From NCBI RefSeq assembly GCF_000426065.1, contig NZ_AUEQ01000015.1, positions 1 to 64,000 of the forward strand: a DNA stretch of 64,000 bases, written 5' to 3'. The notes under the pieces are model-generated. The model saw only the letters and a program-made list of their open reading frames with translations, did not search any database and was not told the origin of the DNA. Below, one piece after another: positions 1-7,252 of the stretch (its first letter is position 1; each line of letters opens with the position of its first letter). The stretch is from Mycobacterium sp. URHD0025 (lineage in GTDB: Bacteria; Actinomycetota; Actinomycetes; Mycobacteriales; Mycobacteriaceae). A program made the position numbers and the translations under genes.

Positions 1-343
1 GGATGTTGGGGGTCGTGTAGGAGAAGTTGATCCCCACACCCAGCGACCACGGGAAGCCGATCTGGTAACCCAGCTCCAAGGTGCCCTCGAAGTCCTCGGC
101 CCCGGCGCCCTCGACGTGATACTTGGCCCGACCGGAATGGAACCACTCACGGGTCAGCCGGTTGCGGTCCAACGGGAACACACCATTGAGGAAGGTGTCC
201 CACTGCTGAACGGTCAGAGTCCGGTCCTGACCATCGACCAGGCTCAGTTCATTGTCCAGACCCGCATGAGAAGTGCCCGTGCTCGTAAAAAGCGCCGCAA
301 TGGTTGCCACCATCGCGACCAGCACCCGACTGAATGCCTTCAT
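1..343 (-). CDS. MspA-family porin, N-terminal part (cut by window edge)
   Basis: Outer-membrane octameric porin for hydrophilic solutes. I read it directly from the minus strand: ATG at 343-341, preceded by a GGGAG ribosome site. It starts with a signal peptide (MKAFSRVLVAMVATIAALF, then ...TSTGTSHA) and a mature N-terminus GLDNELSLVDGQDRTLTVQ, followed by NGVFPLDRNRLTREW and ELGYQIGFPWSLGVGINF. These match the MspA/MspB/MspC/MspD family nearly residue for residue as I remember it. About 114 codons are present; the C-terminal part lies beyond base 1. The position beside moaB2-pepD-mprBA corresponds to mspC in M. smegmatis (from memory), but paralogues differ too little to name it from this fragment. 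It is one reason to think the host is a rapid grower, because slow growers lack this family. Confidence 0.95.
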   Translation of the reverse strand, partial: MKAFSRVLVAMVATIAALFTSTGTSHAGLDNELSLVDGQDRTLTVQQWDTFLNGVFPLDRNRLTREWFHSGRAKYHVEGAGAEDFEGTLELGYQIGFPWSLGVGINFSYTTPNI

Positions 344-727
344 GTTCTCCCTAGCTATATCGCCGGCGCCCGAAGGCTCACCGTTTGTGGTCGGCGTCCC
401 GGCCCCCGCAGACCGTATCGCCCCGCAAGACCTACATGTGACGCGGATTAGAAATCCCACACATGGCTCTTACGTAATGCTCATCGTTGACACGAGGAAC
501 ATAACGGGAGCCCATCGGGGCGGCAACGCAAGCACATATCGGTGAGGCTGCATACGATCGCTCGATCAAAATTTGCTGGAACCCGGCTGGGAGATTGGGC
601 ACTACGCCACGACGCTGCGCCTTGAGCCACGGGGCAATGCTGTGATGCCGTTCGCCTCGTTAACAAACTGAGGTCCGGACCACGGCGCGGGGTACAGGTT
701 TCGGGCTCTTACAGGCCATTCACCTAT
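344..727. other. Intergenic region upstream of the porin, no gene seen
   Basis: About 380 bases between the porin start and the next small gene. Short open frames exist on both strands but none has a convincing start, ribosome site or recognisable product. It presumably carries the porin promoter and 5' leader; I cannot place a promoter with confidence. Confidence 0.5.
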
Positions 728-886
728 TCATTGATGATGCGGCGGAATGTTGTTCCTCAACCACCGGTCGCGGTCGGCTTCGTCGTCCGGCGAAGCGGTG
801 TCGCGTTCGTCGGGAGCGATGTCCGGGAGGGCATCGCCGAAAATCTTGTTAACTGCGTCGCGGGACGCTTTGTTCGCTTCAGGCAT
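728..886 (-). CDS. Conserved small hydrophilic protein, 52 aa
   Basis: Function unknown. The frame begins MPEANKASRDAVNKIFGDAL and ends DRDRWLRNNIPPHHQ. It is rich in Asp and Arg, with no signal peptide or membrane segment. Small actinobacterial proteins ending in a W(L/Y)R-N-PPHH-like tail are familiar to me, which supports a real gene. The ATG at 886 has a good ribosome site (AAGGGA, 8 bases upstream); the ATG at 893 is out of frame and stops at once. A CRP-like palindrome lies at 900-915, just upstream, so the gene may be cAMP-CRP controlled. It is too short for many gene finders. Confidence 0.7.
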   Translation of the reverse strand: MPEANKASRDAVNKIFGDALPDIAPDERDTASPDDEADRDRWLRNNIPPHHQ

Positions 887-899
887 CGCACATTCCCTT

Positions 900-915
900 T
901 GTGACGAAGATCACA
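900..915. promoter_or_regulatory. Candidate CRP (cAMP receptor protein) binding site
   Basis: The 16-mer TGTGACGAAGATCACA fits the TGTGA-N6-TCACA consensus used by mycobacterial CRP on all ten conserved positions. It lies 14 bases upstream of the 52-aa gene on the minus strand and downstream of moaB2. At that distance it would overlap the promoter or transcription start, which suits repression or a start further upstream. Binding is inferred from the motif only. Confidence 0.6.
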
Positions 916-1032
916 TCTCATCGTAGGCGGTGCTGCAACAACAGTTAACCCGCTCTTAACCAGCAGCGTCGGTCAGCGTGACATCCGCCTGGAAAAAGAA
1001 ACGGCGGCCGGTGGCCGCCGTTCCGATGTTGT

Positions 1033-1611
1033 TCAGATCTCCAAACTTGATAGCTGGCCTATAACTTGGGCGGCCAGTGGCCCGAGGGTGGCCATACCGT
1101 CGCGGACCGCAGCGCGTGATCCGGCGATGTTGACCACCAACGTGCTGCCCGACACGCCACACAGACCGCGGGACAGCCCGGCGTCCGGGATCCCGGCCGA
1201 GAGCCCCGATGCCCGCAGCGCCTCGGCGATGCCGAGCAGCTCGCGGTCGAGGATGTCGAGAGTGGCCTCCGGCGTGACATCGCGCGGCGTCACGCCCGTC
1301 CCGCCCACCGACACCACCAGATCGACCCCGCCGATCACCGCGGTGTTCAAGGCATTACGGATCTCGACCTCGTCAGCGGCCACGACCACCACTCCGTCGA
1401 CGACGAAGCCGGCCTCACCCAACAATTCCGTGACCAACGGACCGCTGTGGTCTTCCTCGCCATGCGCGGTGCGATCGTCCACCACGACGACGAGCGCCCG
1501 GCCCACCAACTCCCCTGGTTGTTCCATGCCTGCAACCGTATATCCGGCGGCAGACAACGGTGTAGCCAGACGGAGGGTGGTGATCCCGTCGGACCCGATC
1601 ACCGTGCTCAC
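1033..1611 (-). CDS. moaB2: MoaB/Mog-family molybdopterin biosynthesis protein
   Basis: Molybdopterin adenylyltransferase-type protein of molybdenum cofactor synthesis. The MoaB/MogA fold is marked by VVVVDDRTAHGEEDHSGPLV, VSVGGTGVTPRDVTPEA (the conserved GGTG-TPRD substrate loop) and GVSGSTLVVNIAGS. The longest frame gives 192 aa from a GTG that overlaps the pepD stop codon by 4 bases (GTGA), implying translational coupling; an internal ATG at residue 29 (MEQPGELVG) is an alternative start. It is the last gene of the mprA-mprB-pepD-moaB2 block, the same order as Rv0981-Rv0984 in M. tuberculosis. Its functional link to envelope stress is not obvious from the sequence. Confidence 0.93.
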   Translation of the reverse strand: MSTVIGSDGITTLRLATPLSAAGYTVAGMEQPGELVGRALVVVVDDRTAHGEEDHSGPLVTELLGEAGFVVDGVVVVAADEVEIRNALNTAVIGGVDLVVSVGGTGVTPRDVTPEATLDILDRELLGIAEALRASGLSAGIPDAGLSRGLCGVSGSTLVVNIAGSRAAVRDGMATLGPLAAQVIGQLSSLEI

Positions 1612-3020
1612 TGCTCGGCCCTGCCCAGAGTCACCTCGACGGTCTGCGGCTTGCCACCCTGGTCCAGGAAGGTCAGCGTGACCTTGTCACCAGGGGCCTT
1701 CGACCGCACCGCCGCGACGAGTGCGTCGGCGCTGCCGATCACCCGGTCGTCGACCTTGGTCACCACGACGCCGCTGGGCAGACCTGCCGCCGCGGCGGCA
1801 CCGCCGTTGGTGACCTCGACGATCTTGGCGCCGTCACTTGTCTTGTCATTGGCCACCTGCACACCGAGCGAGGCATGCGAGGCGGTGCCGCTCTGGATCA
1901 GCTCATCGGCGATGCGCTTGGCCTGATCCACCGGGATCGCGAAGCCCAGTCCGATCGATCCGCTCTGGGCCTGAGCCGAATCCCCGCCCATGGTGGCGAT
2001 CGCCGAGTTGATCCCGACCAGTTCGCCGTTCATGTTGACCAGCGCCCCGCCGGAGTTGCCCGGGTTGATCGCGGCGTCGGTCTGGATGGCGTCGAGCACG
2101 GTGTTCTGGTTGCGGGTGTCGCCGCCGGCCGCGACCGGACGGTTCAACGCACTGATGATGCCGGTGGTGACGGTGCCTTCCAGCCCCAGTGGCGACCCGA
2201 TCGCGACGACGTCCTGGCCCACCCGGAGGTTGGCCGACGAGCCCAGGCTGATGGGGGTGAGACCTGAGACGTCCTGCGCACGCACGACGGCGATGTCACT
2301 GCTGGGATCGGTGCCGACGACGGTGAACGACTTGGTGGTCCCGTCGGAGAACGTCACCTTGGTCTGGGCGCCGGTCGGCGCCCCGCCGGGGATCGGTGCC
2401 GCGGCGGGCCCGCCCGGCTTGGCGGCCTGCACGACGTGGTTGTTGGTCAGGATGAGGCCGTCGCCGGTGAGGATGATGCCCGAGCCCTCCTCCGAGGCGC
2501 GACCCAGATCGGTCTCGAGCTTGACCACACTCGGCACCACCTTGGCCGCCACCTGTTCCACCGAACCGGGGGGCAACGCAGCGGCGGGGACAGTCGGCGC
2601 GGCGCCGAGACCCTGGGAGCCGAATCGCGGGTGGTCGTCGTGCACCAGCGTCGCGACACCGCCGCCGATGCCGGCCGAGACCACTGCCACGGCGAGCGCC
2701 CCGGCGGCCAGGCCTGCTCTGGAGCGCTTCTTGGCCGGGACGGGCTGCGGGCCGGCCGGAATCCGGTAGGGGTCATACGGCGCGCGGTACGCCTGCTGCT
2801 GGGATTGGTGCTGGCTGGTCTGGTGCTGGTTGGTCTGGTGCTGCTGCGTCTGGTGTGTCGAGTGCTGCTGAGTCTGCTGCGGCTGCTGCGGCTGCTGACG
2901 CGCGTAGCGCCAGTCGTACGGCTGCTGCTGGTATGGATCGGGACGCGCACCGGCGTATCCGGGGGCAACGCCGCCGGAGTGCTGCTCCGGCTGTTGGGGG
3001 TACCTCGGGTGGTTCGTCAT
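1608..3020 (-). CDS. pepD: HtrA-like membrane-anchored serine protease PepD
   Basis: Periplasmic quality-control protease/chaperone of the HtrA (DegP) family, 470 aa. The cytoplasmic N-terminus (1-95) is Pro/Gln rich and includes a Gln/His/Thr repeat tract (about 45-76). One membrane segment runs roughly 103-126. The trypsin-like domain (about 155-370) carries the triad His195 (LTNNHVV), Asp242 (SSDIAVV) and Ser323 (NPGNSGGAL). A C-terminal PDZ domain (about 375-465) contains GLPSGVVVTKVDDR. Length agrees with Rv0983 (464 aa). It lies about 195 bases downstream of mprB, with an MprA-box-like repeat in the gap, so it probably has its own MprA-dependent promoter as well as read-through. It overlaps moaB2 by 4 bases. 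Confidence 0.96.
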   Translation of the reverse strand: MTNHPRYPQQPEQHSGGVAPGYAGARPDPYQQQPYDWRYARQQPQQPQQTQQHSTHQTQQHQTNQHQTSQHQSQQQAYRAPYDPYRIPAGPQPVPAKKRSRAGLAAGALAVAVVSAGIGGGVATLVHDDHPRFGSQGLGAAPTVPAAALPPGSVEQVAAKVVPSVVKLETDLGRASEEGSGIILTGDGLILTNNHVVQAAKPGGPAAAPIPGGAPTGAQTKVTFSDGTTKSFTVVGTDPSSDIAVVRAQDVSGLTPISLGSSANLRVGQDVVAIGSPLGLEGTVTTGIISALNRPVAAGGDTRNQNTVLDAIQTDAAINPGNSGGALVNMNGELVGINSAIATMGGDSAQAQSGSIGLGFAIPVDQAKRIADELIQSGTASHASLGVQVANDKTSDGAKIVEVTNGGAAAAAGLPSGVVVTKVDDRVIGSADALVAAVRSKAPGDKVTLTFLDQGGKPQTVEVTLGRAEQ

Positions 3021-3151
3021 TGTGCTGCGTGCTCTTCTCTTGTAAAAGGTCCGCCGGCCGCTGACGCCGGCCCGGTCCGACCCGTTTGTCCAACCCTCGT
3101 ATCTCTCACTCCGTCAAACGAAGCTGTGGTCACTCAGGTTGCCCAGATGGG

Positions 3152-3169
3152 CTGAGAATCCACTTAGAG
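3152..3169. promoter_or_regulatory. MprA-box-like direct repeat upstream of pepD
   Basis: On the minus strand the sequence reads CTCTAAG...TTCTCAG, two 7-base half-sites 11 bases apart (plus-strand CTGAGAA at 3152-3158 and CTTAGAG at 3163-3169). The spacing and the TCT-AG core match the repeat found before mprA. MprA is reported to bind loosely conserved direct repeats and to control pepD; this is a candidate site about 130 bases upstream of the pepD start. Confidence 0.45.
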
Positions 3170-3214
3170 ATTTCCGATCCATCCGTGACCGGTCCCCCGA
3201 CCGATTTAACTGTC

Positions 3215-4738
3215 TCACCTTTTCTCCGCACCGACAGCGTGCTCATTGCCGGCCTGCGGCATATGCGTCGCATCTCCATTGGGGATGGGCTGCCCGGGCA
3301 ACACCATGTGGAACGAAGCCCCCGGTGGTGTGCCCCCCGGCACGGTCTCGTCAATCCGCAGTGCGCCACCGTGTTTGAGCACCACCTGCTGGACGATAGC
3401 CAATCCGAGGCCGGATCCCGGCATCGCCCTCGCGGCATCCGAGCGGTAGAAGCGCTCGAACACCAGCCGGCGTTCGTCCGGCGGGATGCCTGGCCCGTGG
3501 TCGGACACCACCAGTTCGGCGTGCGTCGGATCGACCTGGTGCAACCGCACGCCGACGCGTCCTCCGGCCGGACTCCACTTTGCGGCGTTGTCGAGCAGGT
3601 TGAGCACGGCGCGGCCCAGCCCGGGTGCGTCGCCGAACACCTGCCAGCCGACGACGTCGACATCGAATTCGATGTCGTTGCGGCGCCGCCGGACCCGTTC
3701 CAGGCTGCGGTCGACCACCTCCGACATGTCGACAGGCTCCGGCGTGATGCCGCCTGCGTCGTCGCGGGTGAGATCGACGAGGTCGCCGACCAGGGTGGAG
3801 AGCTCTTCGATCTGGGCGATCACATCCTGTTGCAGCCCGATCATCTCGTCCTTGGGCAGCGGAGGTGCCCCGGGCGCCTGTGAGGCCATCAGCAGTTCGA
3901 CATTGGTGCGCAGCGAGGTCAGCGGCGTCCGGAGTTCGTGCCCGGCATCCGAGACCAGCCTGGACTGGCGTTCCCTCGATTCGGCCAGTGCCCGGAGCAT
4001 CATGTTGAACGCCTCGGTGAGCCGGGCCAGCTCGTCGCTGCCCACCACCGGGATGGGTCGCAGGTCGTCCGTCCGCGCCACCCGCTCGGCGGCTTCGGTG
4101 AGTCTGCCCACCGGTCTGAGCCCGGCTCTGGCCACCGCGCCGCCGGCCATGGCGGCCACCGCCACCCCGACGCCGCCGACGATGAGCAGCACCGTGCCCA
4201 ACCGTCTCAACACTTGGACAGTGGGCGCCAGGCTCTTGGAGATCAGCAGGGAGCTGCCGTTGGCCAGGTGCACCGCGAGCACCCGCTGATGGTTGGCGGT
4301 GCGCAGTGACATCAGGAGTTCGCCGGAGATGACGTCTTTCTCGGGCTTGCCCAGCGGCAGCATCTGGCCCTGTTGGTTGGCCGTGTAGATGGACCGGCCC
4401 GGGATCACCAGCATCGCGTTGACGTCGGAGTAGGCGGTGCCCTCGATTGCCTTGCCGGGGTCGGCGGCCAGCGATCCGCTCTCGATCAGCAACCGGGCGC
4501 GGCTGTGTAGCTGGTTGTCGAGGTCGTCGTAGAGGGCGCGTGAGACGACGGCGTAGACAGCGACGGCCATCAGGACGACCACCATGGCCACCATCGACAT
4601 CGCGAGCATCATCACGCGCCAGCGCAGTGACAGCGAGCTGGTGTTGCGGAGGTTGGCGGCGGATCGCCACGTGTTCACGACGGCGGGCCGTTCAGGGTCA
4701 GCGACGGCGGGCCGTCCGAAGTCGGGGGTGAGCGCCAT
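3215..4738 (-). CDS. mprB: Envelope-stress sensor histidine kinase MprB
   Basis: Membrane sensor kinase of the MprAB two-component system. From the ATG at 4738 the protein is 507 aa: first membrane segment about 41-66, an extracytoplasmic sensor region to about 180, second membrane segment about 181-203, HAMP linker, then the dimerisation/phosphoacceptor helix with DAGHELRTPLTSLR (His about 267) and an ATPase domain with LLDNAAKWSP (N box), DHGPGIPP (G1) and GSGLGLAI (G2). A TTG three bases upstream would add one residue; ATG is preferred. It starts 4 bases after the mprA stop. The C-terminal tail after the ATPase domain is short and poorly conserved, as in M. tuberculosis. Confidence 0.96.
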   Translation of the reverse strand: MALTPDFGRPAVADPERPAVVNTWRSAANLRNTSSLSLRWRVMMLAMSMVAMVVVLMAVAVYAVVSRALYDDLDNQLHSRARLLIESGSLAADPGKAIEGTAYSDVNAMLVIPGRSIYTANQQGQMLPLGKPEKDVISGELLMSLRTANHQRVLAVHLANGSSLLISKSLAPTVQVLRRLGTVLLIVGGVGVAVAAMAGGAVARAGLRPVGRLTEAAERVARTDDLRPIPVVGSDELARLTEAFNMMLRALAESRERQSRLVSDAGHELRTPLTSLRTNVELLMASQAPGAPPLPKDEMIGLQQDVIAQIEELSTLVGDLVDLTRDDAGGITPEPVDMSEVVDRSLERVRRRRNDIEFDVDVVGWQVFGDAPGLGRAVLNLLDNAAKWSPAGGRVGVRLHQVDPTHAELVVSDHGPGIPPDERRLVFERFYRSDAARAMPGSGLGLAIVQQVVLKHGGALRIDETVPGGTPPGASFHMVLPGQPIPNGDATHMPQAGNEHAVGAEKR

Positions 4739-4742
4739 CAAA

Positions 4743-5429
4743 TCAGGGGGGCGTTTCGCGCAGCACGTAGCCGACGCCGCGCACGGTGTGGATCAACCGG
4801 GGCTCGCCTTCGGCCTCGGTCTTGCGGCGCAGGTAGCCGATGTACACCTCGAGGGCGTTGCCCGAGGTCGGGAAATCGAAACCCCACACCTCTTCGAGGA
4901 TGCGGCTACGGGTCAGTACCCGCCGCGGGTTGGCGATCAGCATCTCGAGCAGGGAGAACTCGGTGCGCGTGAGGCTGATCTGACGATCGCCGCGGGTCAC
5001 CTCGCGGGTCACCGGGTCCAGGGTGAGGTCCGAGAAGGACATCTTCTGGGAATCGGTGCCGTCATCGTTGACGGTCCGGCGCAGCAACGCCCGCATCCGC
5101 GCCAGCAGCTCCTCGAGCGCGAACGGTTTCGGCAGGTAGTCGTCGGCGCCTGCGTCCAGCCCGGCCACCCGCTCGGAGACCGAGTCGCGGGCCGTCAGCA
5201 CGAGGATCGGCAGATCGTCACCCGTGCTACGTAGCTGCCGGCACACCTCCAGGCCGTCCAGCCGCGGCATCATCACATCAAGAACCACAGCGTCAGGCCG
5301 GTCATTGGAAATCGCCTCGAGCGCTTCGACCCCATCCTGGGCGAGCTCGACGGAATAACCATTGAATGAAAGCGACCGGCGCAGGGATTCGCGCACAGCG
5401 CGATCGTCGTCAACGACAAGTATGCGCAC
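4743..5429 (-). CDS. mprA: Response regulator MprA (OmpR/PhoB family)
   Basis: DNA-binding partner of MprB; in M. tuberculosis it activates sigE, sigB, pepD and itself. The 228-aa product has a receiver domain with acidic pocket VVDDD and phospho-acceptor Asp in VVLDVMMPRLDG (about residue 51), conserved Thr in VLTARD and Lys in PKPFALEEL. A winged-helix effector domain follows, with RTEFSLLEML and LRRKTEAEGEPRLIHTVRG. The open frame extends upstream to a TTG at 5480, but the GTG at 5429 aligns with the usual family start and leaves the direct repeat at 5452-5469 outside the gene. Near-identity to MprA of M. tuberculosis makes the assignment firm. Confidence 0.96.
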   Translation of the reverse strand: MRILVVDDDRAVRESLRRSLSFNGYSVELAQDGVEALEAISNDRPDAVVLDVMMPRLDGLEVCRQLRSTGDDLPILVLTARDSVSERVAGLDAGADDYLPKPFALEELLARMRALLRRTVNDDGTDSQKMSFSDLTLDPVTREVTRGDRQISLTRTEFSLLEMLIANPRRVLTRSRILEEVWGFDFPTSGNALEVYIGYLRRKTEAEGEPRLIHTVRGVGYVLRETPP

Positions 5430-5451
5430 TGCCCCAGTTTCAACCCGCTGT

Positions 5452-5469
5452 CTGAGAGAGGGCTGAGAG
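5452..5469. promoter_or_regulatory. MprA-box-like direct repeat upstream of mprA
   Basis: Two identical heptamers, CTGAGAG on the plus strand (CTCTCAG on the coding strand), at 5452-5458 and 5463-5469, exactly 11 bases apart and 23 bases upstream of the mprA GTG. Tandem half-sites one helical turn apart are typical for OmpR-family regulators, and mprA autoregulation is established in M. tuberculosis. Confidence 0.55.
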
Positions 5470-5525
5470 GCGCGCCGCAAATTTGCCGAGGGTTTTTGCG
5501 GGTCTCAAACCACCCTGAGCACGAC

Positions 5526-5558
5526 AAAAAGCGCTATCACCGAGTGATAGCGCTTTTT
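5526..5558 (-). terminator. Intrinsic terminator after rpmF
   Basis: Perfect inverted repeat with arms AAAAAGCGCTATCAC / GTGATAGCGCTTTTT and a 3-base loop, beginning 20 bases past the rpmF stop. On the minus strand it ends in a T run. It separates rpmF from mprA; the symmetric A/T ends would let it work in either direction. Confidence 0.85.
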
Positions 5559-5577
5559 GAAAAGGTGTCTGCGGGTT

Positions 5578-5751
5578 CTAGCGCTTGTCGAGGTCGACAA
5601 GGCCCAGACGGGCGGCCTTGAGCAGACGGCGCGGCACCTTGTGCTGCTGACCGGCGACATTGACGCCGACGAGACCGGTGGCCTCGGCCTTCCACTGCGC
5701 GCGCCGGCTACGGGTGTTCGCGCGCGACATTCTGCGCTTGGGCACAGCCAT
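5578..5751 (-). CDS. rpmF: 50S ribosomal protein L32
   Basis: Large-subunit ribosomal protein, 57 aa, beginning MAVPKRRMSRANTRSRR and ending RRLLKAARLGLVDLDKR. Length and sequence match mycobacterial L32 (Rv0979A). No cysteines are present, so this is the zinc-independent (C-minus) form. The ATG at 5751 has an AAGGAG ribosome site. Single-gene unit followed by a strong terminator. Confidence 0.96.
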   Translation of the reverse strand: MAVPKRRMSRANTRSRRAQWKAEATGLVGVNVAGQQHKVPRRLLKAARLGLVDLDKR

Positions 5752-5890
5752 GACGTGCATCTCCTTGCTTTGGGGGTTGCCGCGCGCATCGCAGCGGCAG
5801 ACGACTGCCCTACAGAGTAGCGGTTGACCTGCGTCGGCTCCAAAACGGTGCGGCCGGGGCCGTCGGGGCGGGGTAGGCGGGGCGGTCCAC

Positions 5891-6251
5891 CGAGATTGCA
5901 TCCACGCACCAAAAGCCACGCGATTCCGTCCCTCACTTCAATCTCGACACCAGCCCACCCCAAAAAACCCGACAGTCCGGCCAGCCCGTTACCGAGATTG
6001 CACCCACGCACCAAAACCCACGCGATTCCGTCCCTCACTTCAATCTCGACACCAGCCCACCCCAAAACCCGACAGCCCGGCCCGGCGCGCCACCGAGATT
6101 GCATCCACGCACCAAAACCCGGCCGGATCGATCCCTGACTTCAATCTCGACACCAGCCCACCCCAAAAACCCCACTGCCCGGCACGGCGCCCCACCGAGA
6201 TTGCATCCACGCACCAAAAGCCGGCGGGATCGATCCCTGACGTCAATCTCG
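5891..6251. repeat. Four-copy palindromic repeat array (repeat family A)
   Basis: Four 56-base elements at 5891-5946, 5993-6048, 6094-6149 and 6196-6251 (period 101-102). Each is bounded by the inverted ends CGAGATTG and CAATCTCG and contains GCATCCACGCACCAAAA (second copy CACCC) near the left. Copies 1-2 carry GCGATTCCGTCCCTCACTT on the right; copies 3-4 carry GGATCGATCCCTGAC. The roughly 46-base spacers are also similar and start ACACCAGCCCACCCCAAAA. The array lies immediately upstream of a DUF559-like gene whose 3' end contains the same words. Short frames running through it are repeat translations, not genes. Confidence 0.9.
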
Positions 6252-6285
6252 ATGCCTTGTCGGTGCGGGGTGCGAGCATGCCGAA

Positions 6286-7155
6286 ATGGGCGGGGTGTTG
6301 ATCGGCAGTGAAGCGTTGGCCAAAGGCCTTGTGACGCGCAACGACCTCAGGCGTCACTACCAACGGATTTTCCCCGACGTGTATGCGCCGGACGAACCGA
6401 CGCTGCGCGACCGAACCATCGGAGCATGGCTCTGGTCGGGGCGCCGGGCCGTGGTCGCCGGAGTCGCCGCGTCAGCGCTGCACGGGGCGGCGTACGTCGA
6501 CGCGGACATCCCCATCGAACTCGTCTGGCGCAACGGCCGCCCACCCAGCGGATTGATCGTGCGCAACGAGACCCTCGCCGCCGACGAGGTCAAACGAGTG
6601 GTCGGGCTGCCGGTGACCACACCGGCGCGGACCGTGTTCGACCTGGGCCGTCACCTCCCACGCGATGACGCGGTCGCCCGCATCGACGCTTTGGCGTGGA
6701 CTCTCCAGGTCACAGTCGACGACGTCACCCCGCTCATTGAGCGCTACCCGAGTGTCCGAGGGATCCGCGCCCTCAAGACGGCGTTGCCCTTGGTCGACGC
6801 GGGCGCCGATTCTCCGCGCGAAACGTGGTTGCGTCTGCGATTGACCGACGCCGGAATGCCGCCCGAGAGGACCCAGATCGTGGTGATGCAAGGACGCGCC
6901 AGCATCGTCGCGAAGTTGGACATGGGCTGGGAACAGTTTGGTGTCGGCGTGAACTACGACGGCATGTTCCACCAGTCCGACCGCAAGCGTTATGTGCAGG
7001 ACCAGAAGACCTTGCGGACGCTGGAAGCCCTGGGCTGGATCGTCATCCGCGTGATCGCCGAAGACAACATCGTCGACGTCCTCGCGCGGGTTGAGCAGGC
7101 GCTGCGCAGCCGCGGCTGGCATCCAAATTGCATTCAGGGACAAATCGCCGCCTGA
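6286..7155 (+). CDS. DUF559/AbiEi-like protein (copy 1), 289 aa
   Basis: Function unknown. The N-terminal half (GSEALAKGLVTRNDLRRHY..., GVAASALHGA, VTTPARTVFDLGRHLPRDDAVARIDAL) resembles the AbiEi-type antitoxin/winged-helix family; the C-terminal part (about 195-270) resembles the Vsr-like DUF559 nuclease fold (AKLDMGWEQFGVGVNYDG, LEALGWIVIRVIAEDN). As I recall, most mycobacterial relatives have VEYDG where this one has VNYDG, so the usual acidic residue is replaced by Asn. It is about 30-40% identical by eye to the protein at 33811-34671. Repeat array A lies upstream, and its last codons and stop lie inside a large inverted repeat. A GTG at 6295 is an alternative start. Confidence 0.8.
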   Translation: MGGVLIGSEALAKGLVTRNDLRRHYQRIFPDVYAPDEPTLRDRTIGAWLWSGRRAVVAGVAASALHGAAYVDADIPIELVWRNGRPPSGLIVRNETLAADEVKRVVGLPVTTPARTVFDLGRHLPRDDAVARIDALAWTLQVTVDDVTPLIERYPSVRGIRALKTALPLVDAGADSPRETWLRLRLTDAGMPPERTQIVVMQGRASIVAKLDMGWEQFGVGVNYDGMFHQSDRKRYVQDQKTLRTLEALGWIVIRVIAEDNIVDVLARVEQALRSRGWHPNCIQGQIAA

Positions 7156-7178
7156 TTCCGTCCCTGGATGCAATCTGG
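7123..7178. repeat. Inverted repeat spanning the stop codon of DUF559-like copy 1
   Basis: Left arm 7123-7146 and right arm 7154-7178 pair over about 24 positions with few mismatches (left CCAAATTGCATTCAGGGAC; complement of right CCAGATTGCATCCAGGGAC). The TGA at 7153-7155 lies at the turn. The words ATTGCAT, GATTCCGTCCCT and GGTGCGTGG recur from array A. It could terminate transcription or mark the boundary of a repeat unit carrying the gene. Confidence 0.8.
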
Positions 7179-7203
7179 TGCGTGGACCCGGGCCCGGCAC
7201 CCC

Positions 7204-7245
7204 TTGACGTGGGACCGGCGGTACCCGCTAACCTACCGGTTGGTT
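7204..7245 (+). promoter_or_regulatory. Candidate promoter and TetR-type operator of the atu-like operon
   Basis: A -35-like TTGACG (7204-7209), 19-base spacer and -10-like TAACCT (7229-7234) are overlapped by the dyad AACCTACCGGTTGGTT (7230-7245), whose half-sites differ at one position. A repressor bound there would cover the -10 and start point. The leader before the ATG at 7253 would be only about ten bases. The regulator is not adjacent and cannot be named. Confidence 0.5.
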
Positions 7246-7252
7246 GGTCCCC

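Noticed and set aside
5891..6251. CRISPR array
   Set aside because: Only four 56-base units; the repeats are palindromic with diverging halves, the spacers are similar to one another rather than unique, and there are no cas genes.
5824..6311. Several short open frames on both strands (about 60-200 aa) with repeated peptide words
   Set aside because: They are translations of the repeat array; the peptide repeats follow the DNA repeat and no start signal or conserved domain supports them.
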